Position numbers and translations under genes: made by a program. DNA of 38,486 nt from an uncultured Eubacteriales bacterium (GTDB lineage: Bacteria; Bacillota; Clostridia; Lachnospirales; Bianqueaceae). The notes below the pieces were generated by a model, which made no database searches, had not been told where the DNA came from, and saw only the letters and a program-made list of their open reading frames with translations. The DNA lies in assembly GCA_902783575.1 (NCBI GenBank), contig CACZRP010000084.1, positions 1-38,486 of the forward strand, in the 5' to 3' direction. Positions 25,308 to 32,723 of this stretch are shown in pieces (position 1 is the first letter of the stretch; each line of letters opens with the position of its first letter).

Positions 25308-25337
25308 ATTTTACACCATTTTCATGGTTGAATTCAA
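25308..25337 (-). promoter_or_regulatory. Promoter of the esterase-SNF2 operon
   Basis: On the minus strand TTGAAT (plus 25332-25337), an 18-base spacer and TAAAAT (25308-25313) lie 35 bases before the esterase start. Confidence 0.55.
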
Positions 25338-25445
25338 TCAAAAAGATGCGGGAGCATCTATCCTTTCACGTTTGAGGTTACTCAGTGTTATGTTGTCTCG
25401 CGCGACTTTGAAGTGTCTTACGAGACATTATATTATCTCGCGTGC

Positions 25446-25638
25446 ATCACATGTTTTGGTGCTATATACCGCTGTACTTCCCCTGGAGCACCAAGGATTA
25501 GTGCTATCGGTTGCTGCGCATCCATGAAAGCACCAATTATTGGTGCTATATTTGTAAACTGTGGTGCAATGCACCACAAAATGCCGTTGTTGCACCAATC
25601 GTTGGTGCTTCCCATCCATGCACATCGCGAATAGCACC
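25446..25638. repeat. Palindrome array A (17-bp GCACC-N7-GGTGC dyads in 42-bp register)
   Basis: Intergenic. Dyads of the form GCACCAA-N3-TTGGTGC lie at 25488-25504 (one mismatch), 25530-25546 (perfect) and 25592-25608 (perfect). A right half-site GGTGC at 25458-25462 and a left half-site GCACC at 25634-25638 fall where flanking dyads would be at 42-bp spacing (25446 and 25634). Start-to-start distances are 42, 42, 62 and 42. In the 62-bp interval lies one dyad of opposite polarity, GTGGTGC-AAT-GCACCAC (25561-25577), whose centre (25569) is 31 bp from each neighbour's centre. Spacers between consecutive dyads are exactly 25 bp and unrelated in sequence. No gene is seen in 25338-25664. Confidence 0.85.
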
Positions 25639-25664
25639 ACACTCCCGTTTCACCCTTAAATAGA

Positions 25665-25694
25665 TTGCCTGCGAGATATCATTTGTGGTAGAAT
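25665..25694 (+). promoter_or_regulatory. Promoter of the sulfatase gene
   Basis: TTGCCT (25665-25670), 18 bases and TAGAAT (25689-25694) with an extended TG (TGG) just before the -10. It starts 27 bases after the last half-site of palindrome array A. Confidence 0.5.
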
Positions 25695-25725
25695 CAGCTT
25701 GTAAACTGTTAAAGGAGCTGAAAGA

Positions 25726-27255
25726 ATGTCTCACAGAAAAAACATACTGCTGATCTTATCTGATCAGCAGCGGCTGGATACCATCGGAGCCTACAGAAGG
25801 CTGCCGCCGCCCGGTTACGGCAATTCTCATCAGGCAGATATCTGCCACACACCAAACCTGGACCGACTGGCTGAAGAAGGTATTCTCATGAGAAACGCTT
25901 TTACTTCCTCAGCGATCTGCGCTCCCTCCAGAGCCAGTGTGATGACAGGTCTGTTCCCACACAAACATGGCGTTATCGATAATTTCACAGATATTCGCGA
26001 AGGCACACCTATCCTTGGAAATCTGCTGAAAGAGGCCGATTATTATCTGGGCTATGCAGGCAAATGGCATGTTTCTCCCGGGCGAACGCCCGAAGACTGC
26101 GGATTCAACGGAAAAGCCTTTATGGGCTATGGGTTTCCAGGCAGCCGGGTTTTTCCATCTCTCCGATTTGATCAGCCACCGGACAACAAACCGAATTACT
26201 ATGAAGAATACCTGAAGGAAAACGGGTTTGAAAACATCGATGTTTCTGAAGGATTTCTTGGCGCGAATCCCGCCCTTCAGATTCAGGAGATGTACTGCCG
26301 TCACGACGGTCCCATAGAGAGTACCATTGAATACTTTGTAGCCCACGAAGCCATGGATCAGCTGGAGAAAGCCGCTTCCTCCGGCAAGCCTTTCTTTATC
26401 TGGACAAACTTCTGGGGTCCCCACTCTCCCTCGATCGTTCCTGAACCTTATTTCAGCATGTATGACCCTGCGGATATACCTGAGCATCCGAGCTATGGGG
26501 AAACCTTTGAGGACAAACCCTACGGCTATTTTCTTTCCGAGAAAATGTGGGGAAATGGTCCTTACGGCTGGAAAGGAATGGCAGATATATCGGCCAAGTA
26601 TTTCGGACACTGTACGTTCATCGACGACATGATTGGCCTGATCGTCGATAAGCTCAAGGAATTGGGTCTCTACGAGGATACCACCATCATCTACGGAGCC
26701 GATCACGGCGATTGCCTGGGCGCTCATAAGCTCATCGAAAAAGGCTGTTTTGCTTTCCAGGAGATATACCGGGTGCCGATGATTATCAAGCCTGCAGCTG
26801 ATATTATGATCAGAGCAAAGAGCATGCCGGCAACTCAGTCAGTGTCTGGCGCCAGCAACTCAAGCCTGGTATACCTGCAGGAGCTGATGCCCACGATTCT
26901 GGACCTGGCCGGTGTTGATCTCCCTGCTCCTGTGGATGGCAAGAGTCTGCTTCCTCAGATTATTGGTGAGCAGAAGGACAATGGACGCAAGTATATCTTT
27001 GGTGAGTTCCATGACCATTTCTACCATACCCGTCAGCGGCTCGTGACAGATGGAAAATACTGGTTCACTTTCAACGAAAGCGAACGAGGAGAACTGTATG
27101 ATCTGGAAAAAGATCCATGGCAGCTGAAAAACCTCTGCTATGATCCAGCCTATGCGTCGGTGAAAAAGGAACTGATGGACCGCTTAGGTGAATGGATGAA
27201 TGAAACCGGCGATCCCGACCGAATCTGGTATCACAGAATCAAAGAATACTATTGA
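25726..27255 (+). CDS. Sulfatase (arylsulfatase family, Cys-type)
   Basis: A 509-residue sulfatase of the alkaline-phosphatase superfamily, removing sulfate esters from sugars or other organic sulfates. The formylglycine signature is ICAPSRASVMTG, with the Cys to be converted at about residue 65, so it needs an anaerobic sulfatase-maturating enzyme encoded elsewhere. Other ligands are in ILLILSDQQRLDT near the N-terminus, GYAGKWHVSPG, WGPHSP and YGADHGDCLG. No signal peptide is visible. AAAGGAG lies 8 bases before the ATG and a promoter is 32 bases upstream. It lies between two palindrome arrays and reads the same way as the nuclease-like gene; a functional link to the arrays is not evident. 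Confidence 0.93.
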   Translation: MSHRKNILLILSDQQRLDTIGAYRRLPPPGYGNSHQADICHTPNLDRLAEEGILMRNAFTSSAICAPSRASVMTGLFPHKHGVIDNFTDIREGTPILGNLLKEADYYLGYAGKWHVSPGRTPEDCGFNGKAFMGYGFPGSRVFPSLRFDQPPDNKPNYYEEYLKENGFENIDVSEGFLGANPALQIQEMYCRHDGPIESTIEYFVAHEAMDQLEKAASSGKPFFIWTNFWGPHSPSIVPEPYFSMYDPADIPEHPSYGETFEDKPYGYFLSEKMWGNGPYGWKGMADISAKYFGHCTFIDDMIGLIVDKLKELGLYEDTTIIYGADHGDCLGAHKLIEKGCFAFQEIYRVPMIIKPAADIMIRAKSMPATQSVSGASNSSLVYLQELMPTILDLAGVDLPAPVDGKSLLPQIIGEQKDNGRKYIFGEFHDHFYHTRQRLVTDGKYWFTFNESERGELYDLEKDPWQLKNLCYDPAYASVKKELMDRLGEWMNETGDPDRIWYHRIKEYY

Positions 27256-27286
27256 CAGATTATTAATCTATGCTAATATTATAGAT

Positions 27287-27326
27287 GCTCCGGCACCTCA
27301 AATGGGTGCTCGGAGCAGCTTTGTTT
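27287..27326 (+). terminator. Probable terminator of the sulfatase gene, built on a GCACC-N7-GGTGC dyad
   Basis: GCTCCG-GCACC (27287-27297) pairs with GGTGC-T-CGGAGC (27305-27316) with one bulged base and a 7-base loop; a T-rich stretch follows after four bases. Its core is the same 17-bp GCACC-N7-GGTGC layout as the palindrome arrays (27293-27309). Confidence 0.55.
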
Positions 27327-27377
27327 TTACGGGGCTTAATGTCAAAATTTTCAATTTTAAAACAAAGGAGATGAGTC

Positions 27378-28187
27378 ATGTATCGTTTAGAACAGTTAAT
27401 TCAAGAAAAACAGTACCTAATGCAAAATTTGCAGAAACTCACCGAAAAGTTGAGAACCCTTCCCGAAGGAGCTTTACGCATTGAAAAGAACGGCAAGTAC
27501 GAAAAGTGGCTCTGGGTCCACAAAGAAGCAGGCGATCTTAGAAGCAAGAGGACCTTCATCTCCAAAAATGACAGAGCTTTTGCTTCCGATCTGGCTCTCA
27601 AGAAGTATCTCACTTTGAGAAGAAATGATTATTTAGATAGGCTAAGATCTTTGGAAAAGGAAATCCGCTTTAGAAAAAGTGAAAAACCAGTGCATTCCTC
27701 AGCGTGGGATGCTCTGGTCAAAGATCAGGCTTTAAGAGCGCTCATTCCCGATAAAGAATTGGCTATTGCTGATGAACTTGCCGCCTGGCAAAATCAAAGC
27801 TATGAAAGAAGCAAAGACCATCCAGAGCATCTGGTGATCGAAATGCCTGATGGTACAATGTGTCGATCAAAGTCTGAAAGAACCATCGCCCAGGAACTTA
27901 TCCGGTACAGCATTCCATACCTTTATGAATGCAAAACACTGATTGGCAACATGATCATGTACCCAGATTTTACGGTGCGCAACCGCCGACACGGAAAACA
28001 ATATATCTGGGAACATAATGGCAGAATGACAGATGAATCATACTTTGGTTCAGCCATGTACAGGGAACGGATCTATCTGCAGAACAATTATATACCAGGC
28101 GTTAATCTAATCATGACTTACGAAACTGAAGCCTGTCCATTGAACATCAGTACAATTGATCAAATGATAGAAACATACTTGATTTGA
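27378..28187 (+). CDS. PD-(D/E)XK nuclease-like protein of unknown role
   Basis: A 269-residue protein without an assignable name. The N-terminal 100 residues are helical and charged with coiled-coil character (QLIQEKQYLMQNLQKLTEKL; a second segment near 85-100). The C-terminal half carries a pattern like the PD-(D/E)XK nuclease fold: Glu in CRSKSERTIAQEL (about E167), MYPDFTV (about D197) and YIWEHNG (about E212, with His where Lys is usual). I recall similar proteins as frequent, multi-copy hypothetical genes in gut Clostridia, but could not check. AAAGGAG lies 8 bases upstream of the ATG. Codons are A/T-richer than in flanking genes, suggesting separate ancestry. A large inverted repeat and palindrome array B follow directly. 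Catalytic activity is inference. Confidence 0.7.
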   Translation: MYRLEQLIQEKQYLMQNLQKLTEKLRTLPEGALRIEKNGKYEKWLWVHKEAGDLRSKRTFISKNDRAFASDLALKKYLTLRRNDYLDRLRSLEKEIRFRKSEKPVHSSAWDALVKDQALRALIPDKELAIADELAAWQNQSYERSKDHPEHLVIEMPDGTMCRSKSERTIAQELIRYSIPYLYECKTLIGNMIMYPDFTVRNRRHGKQYIWEHNGRMTDESYFGSAMYRERIYLQNNYIPGVNLIMTYETEACPLNISTIDQMIETYLI

Positions 28188-28216
28188 TGATGGCTGCAAG
28201 GTGCAGCCTACTAACC

Positions 28217-28371
28217 CTTTGTTTGGCTTGATTACCCTTTGCCACAAGAGCTTCCTGTATCTGTCAAGGCCGCAGCCGCTGCGCGGTGCATCGCAATGCG
28301 CAGCTTCGCATTGCGCATGCAGCCTTGAAAGACAGAAGCCTTGTGGCATTTTATTATCAAGCCAAACAAAG
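28217..28371. repeat. 155-bp long inverted repeat able to form a three-way junction
   Basis: The ends are 16-bp perfect inverted repeats (CTTTGTTTGGCTTGAT at 28217-28232, complement at 28356-28371). After a symmetric 8/8 internal loop comes GCCACAAG (28241-28248) pairing with 28340-28347, then an imperfect stem ending TCAAGGC / GCCTTGA. Inside lie two more hairpins: CGCAGC-C-GCTGCG (28271-28283) and TGCAT-CGCAATGCG / CGCATTGCG-C-ATGCA (28287-28300 with 28307-28321, loop CAGCTT). Either a structured RNA or a MITE-like element with terminal inverted repeats. A smaller 17-bp hairpin GGCTGCA-AGG-TGCAGCC lies just upstream (28192-28208). No gene is convincing in 28188-28776. Confidence 0.75.
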
Positions 28372-28445
28372 ATTGAGTGTGAAGTGATTCACCACTTCGT
28401 TTTACTACAACCCATACTCTTCTGTTTTCACCTTATTTTCTTCAT

Positions 28446-28722
28446 CTACCGCTCATTGGTGCTACATAGGCTCCCTCCATGCTGCGAGCACCACGGATTG
28501 GTGCTATATCGCAAATTTGTGGTGCAATGCACCATTAAAGTCAATTATAGCACCAATATTTGGTGCTACGGCGTTGATGAAGTGTCTCATTGCACCAAAC
28601 TGTGGTGCTACAGGCTAGACGAGGTGCTTCGTAGCACCAAGCCATGGTGCTACAGGCTAGTCGAGGTGCTTCGTAGCACCAAGCCGTGGTGCTACAGTTT
28701 ATAAGAAGCGCCTCGTAGCACC
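28446..28722. repeat. Palindrome array B (17-bp GCACC-N7-GGTGC dyads in 42-bp register)
   Basis: Dyads lie at 28488-28504, 28550-28566, 28592-28608, 28634-28650 and 28676-28692; a right half-site GGTGC (28458-28462) opens the array and a left half-site GCACC (28718-28722) closes it. Start-to-start distances are 42 (from 28446), 62, 42, 42, 42 and 42. The 62-bp interval holds an opposite-polarity dyad TGGTGC-AAT-GCACCA (28520-28534), centre 28527, exactly 31 bp from each neighbour's centre. Units starting at 28592 and 28634 are 38/42 identical, including the spacer; other spacers differ. Several dyads extend to TAGCACCA...TGGTGCTA. The array has the same layout as array A. Confidence 0.88.
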
Positions 28723-28776
28723 AAACAGCGTGAGGGCTGCGTCCATCTAAGCGCCCTGCTGCCCGCATCCGCACAC

Positions 28777-28820
28777 AAAAAAGCCGTCCCCGAGGCTGTA
28801 AAGTCTTCGAAGACGGCTTT
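28777..28820 (-). terminator. Intrinsic terminator of the amidohydrolase-tcdA-TPM operon
   Basis: On the minus strand AAAGCCGTC (plus 28812-28820) pairs with GACGGCTTTTT (plus 28777-28787), with an internal CTTCGAAG element in the loop, followed by a T run. It starts 14 bases after the TPM gene's stop. Confidence 0.8.
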
Positions 28821-28833
28821 GATGCAAGTAGTG

Positions 28834-30891
28834 TTAGAATTTTCTCCTCGATGAGGAACCGGAACGGCCCGAACTGGAGGTAGAGTGGCTGGAATAAGTA
28901 CTCCTGGAGCTCGAAGAGGAGCTGCGGGTACCGGTATCCTGGGATCTGGGTGAATAACGTCTGTCAATCCGGCTGCCCAGGAAGACATCCTGCTTTCCAT
29001 TCACCTTGAAGCTGTCATTAACAAGGTTCGCGTCAGCCCTGGTGGCTTCGCGGACCACGTTGTTTTTCTTCTTAGCCGCGGATGTGGTAAGGGAACCGGT
29101 AATCAGTCCGCCCAGGGCACAGAGAATTGCCCAGAAGCCCCGGACAAACCAGCTGTGGGGAACACGGCCGGATCTTAGATACCTGCCAAGAAAGTCCAGA
29201 TAACGATTGATATTATAGCCGTAATTGCCGCTGCCCAGATTCAGCAGGGTGGCACTCTCCAGCTGTTTCTCAGCCTCCTTTGACATGGTCTTCGCTTTTC
29301 CCGCCGGATTGTTGCCGTAGGTCCGCACCTGAATACTGTAAAGTGAATTGTCATTCGGGAATATGCCGATCAGAATACCCCGCTTATCCTCTCCTCTTCC
29401 ATAACCGCAGGCCTTCCAGAACAGGTCCAGATAACTATCCACCACAGGAGTTTTGTCATTATCGTCGACGTCTTTGATTTCTCCCAGGGGATAATAATGA
29501 GACGCCAGATAGACTACGATATCCGTATCATATTTTTCCGACAGTTCCTGAATCGTTGTAAGAATCTTTCGCTCGTCCGAAGAATTAATACCTTCTCCAA
29601 TTTCATTGACCAGCTTCGTCTCGCGGTAGCCTTCCATACTTTGTCCGCTGCTGTAAGCCCTGAACCATTCAGGAACGTAAACAGAGCCATATTTGAGAAG
29701 GCTTTCCACGCCATCCATCCACTGATCGAAGGCGCCATAGTAGTCCTGAACCGTCAGATGATCATACAGGATATCATCCAGCTGATTGGAACTGTACTCA
29801 GTGAAAACATCCCGGGTTTTGCCGAAAGCGGTGGAAACCATCTCCCGATTGTCCGGATCCATGTTAATGAACAGGCACAGGCCGTCAAAATTGGGGCCGA
29901 CGCCATATCCCTTATAGACATAGAAATCCATTTCGAACAGTTCGTTATCCAGTCCATAGGAAGTGGTATCCGTATAGATAACCACATCCTGCTGGGTTTC
30001 CTGCCGGATCCGGTCCAGTCTGGTTTCAATCAGAACCTCCTCCTGAGGCGACAGAAGATCCGCCAAATCAACAAGACGAGGTTCATTTTCATCATTGTGA
30101 AAGTCAGTAAAGGTGCTGGGATCCGTCACGTACCAGTCCGGAAAGCCCTGTTCGGTCACTGAGCTCTGGCTGCCGGAGGTACCCTGGCTATAGGAATCCC
30201 CCTCATTTCCGGATGCTTCCTGGCTGCCGACGGTCTCGCTCTGGCCATTGCCTGATCCAAAGTCAATAGTTCCAGCCTCCGTGCCGCTGAGGGGCACTGC
30301 CTGTGTATCAAAGGTCAGGGCTGCTGTTTCGCCCGAGGAGGCTGTCAGCGAACCCGAAAGATTCACTCTTTCATGAGCCTGATCACAGAAAGCGGAAACC
30401 GCACCCTCATAGCCACCGGAGGCATAGCCGCTACGGACGGAATCGATCAGGCTGTCCACATCGCTGCGGGTAAAAATCTCCGCGCCGCGGCCAAAAAGGC
30501 GCACCACCACAGTCTCATGATCATAGTCCAGGCCTAGAGCAATGCCATCGTGGTTTGGCCCGTATCCCAGACTATTCTTGATGTAGATCGCATCCACATA
30601 TTCATGAAGGGGATAATCCTTGTAGGAATCCTGACTGGCGATCAACACCACATAGTCAAATTGAGTAGAAACAATATAGCCGTCATTCTCTTCGTTGATC
30701 TGCAGCTTATACTCCTGGGACAGGGCGCCGGAGAAATCTCCGATATGGTAAACACCGGAATTCCAGGCTTCCGAGTCTTCAGCCAGCACGGGCGTCCGGA
30801 CAAAGAAAACCGTCAGCACCAGCATCAGAAGGACAGCCGCCAGGCTGCGGAACACCTTCGGCGAAACCTCAAAGATTGTTCTTTTCATCAT
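28834..30891 (-). CDS. Large secreted/membrane TPM-domain protein
   Basis: A 685-residue protein with an N-terminal signal or anchor segment (about 13-37, SLAAVLLMLVLTVFF) and a second membrane segment near 575-600 (FWAILCALGGLITGSL), leaving most of the protein outside. Three alpha/beta blocks of the same kind can be traced: about 55-170 (DYVVLIASQ ... YGPNHDGIALGL), 265-390 (DVVIYTDTT ... GVGPNFDGLCLFI) and 430-560 (DIVVYLASH ... YGRGEDKRGILIGI). These resemble TPM domains of YgcG-like proteins. A Ser/Thr/Gly-rich linker lies between the first and second, and the C-terminus is a cytoplasmic-looking, Ser/Arg-rich tail. Function is unknown; TPM proteins have been linked to envelope or photosystem upkeep. 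It follows the zinc-ribbon gene after 10 bases with an AAGGAGG site. Confidence 0.75.
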   Translation of the reverse strand: MMKRTIFEVSPKVFRSLAAVLLMLVLTVFFVRTPVLAEDSEAWNSGVYHIGDFSGALSQEYKLQINEENDGYIVSTQFDYVVLIASQDSYKDYPLHEYVDAIYIKNSLGYGPNHDGIALGLDYDHETVVVRLFGRGAEIFTRSDVDSLIDSVRSGYASGGYEGAVSAFCDQAHERVNLSGSLTASSGETAALTFDTQAVPLSGTEAGTIDFGSGNGQSETVGSQEASGNEGDSYSQGTSGSQSSVTEQGFPDWYVTDPSTFTDFHNDENEPRLVDLADLLSPQEEVLIETRLDRIRQETQQDVVIYTDTTSYGLDNELFEMDFYVYKGYGVGPNFDGLCLFINMDPDNREMVSTAFGKTRDVFTEYSSNQLDDILYDHLTVQDYYGAFDQWMDGVESLLKYGSVYVPEWFRAYSSGQSMEGYRETKLVNEIGEGINSSDERKILTTIQELSEKYDTDIVVYLASHYYPLGEIKDVDDNDKTPVVDSYLDLFWKACGYGRGEDKRGILIGIFPNDNSLYSIQVRTYGNNPAGKAKTMSKEAEKQLESATLLNLGSGNYGYNINRYLDFLGRYLRSGRVPHSWFVRGFWAILCALGGLITGSLTTSAAKKKNNVVREATRADANLVNDSFKVNGKQDVFLGSRIDRRYSPRSQDTGTRSSSSSSRSTYSSHSTSSSGRSGSSSRRKF

Positions 30892-30901
30892 TCCGCCCTC
30901 C

Positions 30902-31960
30902 TTACAACAGCACGATCAGCGCTATGGCCGCGGCCACCGCTGCCGCTCCGGCTGCAAACCGTGTCCAGAAATATTTCCGCTCTTCACTCTTGCTGAAGGG
31001 CAGCTTTCCTTCTACCTTGCCCGTCTGTCCATTGACGGCAAAATGATATTCCTGGTTATTGTATTTCAGATTCAGCAGATAAACCGGCAGCAGCACATAT
31101 TTAGCCTGCCGCATGTTTACTTTCAGATCGTTAGACACAATCGTTACTCCGGAATAACCCGCAGTAGCCCGGCTCATGGCCACGCTTTGCGCAGTCTTCA
31201 TCATCCGGGCATCAGATCTTTGCCTGGATTCCTGCGAGGACTCATCAAACCGGTCCGCCACAAAGCCCGCCAGATAGCGGATATCAAAGGGCACCAGTCT
31301 GGACATGTCATAGGGCTGGATCGAATCCATCAGATCGTTTTCCATCCGTTTGCTGGCATCCAGCGAAAGATTCTGGAAGCTCATTCGGACATTGCGGAAA
31401 AGATGAAACGTCTTGTACTCCGTACATTCGTAATCACCCTCCCGGTAGGTTTTTCCTGTTTGCTCACCCTTAAAGGTAAGATTTCCCGCCACATCGCAGT
31501 CAAACACCCAGAAAGGCACATAGACGCCCGTCACAGGACCGATACTGTTCTGTGAGAAAAAACCCTTGGGCAGGAACTTCTTCCCCTTATAATAATTCTG
31601 GACGGATTCGGAAAGCTTATTCGGCATAATGGAAAACGGTACAATGCCGTCCGGCTGAAGGGTGCCGGAAAACTGCTGCGTCAGAACAATATTGTTGCTG
31701 CAGTAGGGACAGGTCAGAGAGCCGGTGGTCTGAGCCGGCGTCACCACCTCCGCGCCGCAGGAACGGCAGACATAGACAGGCAGCGGCTGCATCTGAGCCA
31801 GAGCGGCATCCCTCTGCCGGGTATCCACTCGAGGCTGAGGTTTCGGCGCCGCCTGAGGCACATCAAAAATACTGTCACAAAATTCGCAGCGAAGCTTTCC
31901 CATCGCTGGATCGAAAATCAGCGCACCACCGCAATTGGGACATTTTTGCTCAGCTATCAT
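30902..31960 (-). CDS. Zinc-ribbon membrane protein, partner of the TPM protein
   Basis: A 352-residue protein with two N-terminal zinc ribbons: CPNCGGAL ... CEFC (about 7-29) and CRSC ... CPYC (about 54-83). The middle 200 residues form an uncharacterised beta-rich domain (YVPFWVFDCDVAGNLTFKG is typical of such 'TFIIB-type zinc ribbon' membrane proteins), and the C-terminus ends in one transmembrane helix (FAAGAAAVAAAIALIVLL). AAAGGAG lies 8 bases before the ATG. The pairing with a TPM-domain gene suggests that the two proteins act together at the membrane; the function is not known. Confidence 0.75.
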   Translation of the reverse strand: MIAEQKCPNCGGALIFDPAMGKLRCEFCDSIFDVPQAAPKPQPRVDTRQRDAALAQMQPLPVYVCRSCGAEVVTPAQTTGSLTCPYCSNNIVLTQQFSGTLQPDGIVPFSIMPNKLSESVQNYYKGKKFLPKGFFSQNSIGPVTGVYVPFWVFDCDVAGNLTFKGEQTGKTYREGDYECTEYKTFHLFRNVRMSFQNLSLDASKRMENDLMDSIQPYDMSRLVPFDIRYLAGFVADRFDESSQESRQRSDARMMKTAQSVAMSRATAGYSGVTIVSNDLKVNMRQAKYVLLPVYLLNLKYNNQEYHFAVNGQTGKVEGKLPFSKSEERKYFWTRFAAGAAAVAAAIALIVLL

Positions 31961-31990
31961 GAAAGCGACTCCTTTCCTAAGATTATTAAA

Positions 31991-32722
31991 TTAACGGGCA
32001 ATCAGATCCTTCACTACCTCACCGGCAATCATCAGGCCGGCGGCGGAAGGCACAAAGGCCACGGAGCCGGGCACCGAGCGCCGGGAGCCTGTGGGGGCCT
32101 CATCCGTCTCCGCGGCTGCCTTGAGGGGCTCTTCCTTGGAATATACCACCTTCAGATGGCGGATGCCTCTCTTGCGGCACTCATAACGCATCACCTTGGC
32201 CAGCGGGCACACCGAGGTCTTGTAAATATCCGCCACCTCAAAACGGGACGGATCCAGCTTGTTGCCGGCTCCCATGGAAGAAATCACCGGGACGCCGGCT
32301 TCCTGAGCCGCCTGCACCAGCATCAGCTTTCCGGCCACCGTATCGATGGCATCCACCACATAATCATAGGCGATAAAATCAAACTGATCCGCTGTCTCCG
32401 GCAGATAAAAGATGGGATAGGTCCGGATCTGGCAGGCGGGATTAATATCCAGCGCCCTCTCTTTTGCCACCTCCACCTTCAGTTTTCCCACAGTGCTGTG
32501 CAGGGCAATAATCTGACGGTTGATATTGGTCTCGCTGACCGTATCACTGTCGATCAGATCCAGCGCCCCCACGCCGGAGCGCACCAGAGCCTCCACCACA
32601 TAACCGCCGACGCCGCCCACGCCGAAAACCGCCACCCGGGCGGCTTTCAGCTTTTCCATGGCCTCATCCCCCAGCAGGAGACGGGTCCGGGAGAAGATGG
32701 CGTTGTTCCAATTGTTCTCCAT
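31991..32722 (-). CDS. tcdA: tRNA threonylcarbamoyladenosine dehydratase (TcdA/CsdL)
   Basis: A 243-residue ThiF/E1-like enzyme that cyclises t6A37 of tRNA to ct6A with ATP. The nucleotide-binding loop is VFGVGGVGGYVVEAL; other E1-like motifs are DLIDSDTVSETNINRQI, DAIDTVAGK and the C-terminal GSVAFVPSAAGLMIAG. The ATG at 32722 is preferred to the TTG at 32731, which would overlap the upstream amidohydrolase gene; with the ATG the gap is one base. No clear ribosome site is seen, so translation probably depends on coupling. The TPM/zinc-ribbon genes follow in the same direction. Confidence 0.93.
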   Translation of the reverse strand: MENNWNNAIFSRTRLLLGDEAMEKLKAARVAVFGVGGVGGYVVEALVRSGVGALDLIDSDTVSETNINRQIIALHSTVGKLKVEVAKERALDINPACQIRTYPIFYLPETADQFDFIAYDYVVDAIDTVAGKLMLVQAAQEAGVPVISSMGAGNKLDPSRFEVADIYKTSVCPLAKVMRYECRKRGIRHLKVVYSKEEPLKAAAETDEAPTGSRRSVPGSVAFVPSAAGLMIAGEVVKDLIAR

Positions 32723-32723
32723 C

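Noticed and set aside
25394..25427. TGTCTCG ... CGAGACA inverted repeat upstream of array A
   Set aside because: Only 7-bp arms with a 20-base loop, and not in the 42-bp register; treated as chance or a remnant.
25726..27255. Phosphoglycerate mutase or phosphonate hydrolase instead of sulfatase
   Set aside because: The CAPSR formylglycine signature followed by ASVMTG is specific for sulfatases, although the superfamily is shared.
28201..28704. Open frame of 167 codons on the plus strand with a 14-residue repeat (STKPWCYRL-EVLR type) across array B
   Set aside because: The repeat period of 42 bp is divisible by three and the dyads lack stops, so the frame stays open by geometry. It has no ribosome site, starts in the 155-bp inverted repeat, and the same STNxWC pattern appears on the other strand of array A because the motif is palindromic.
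25446..28722. CRISPR array
   Set aside because: Repeats are 17 bp and palindromic, two spacers are nearly identical, an opposite-polarity dyad breaks the register, and no cas gene is present.
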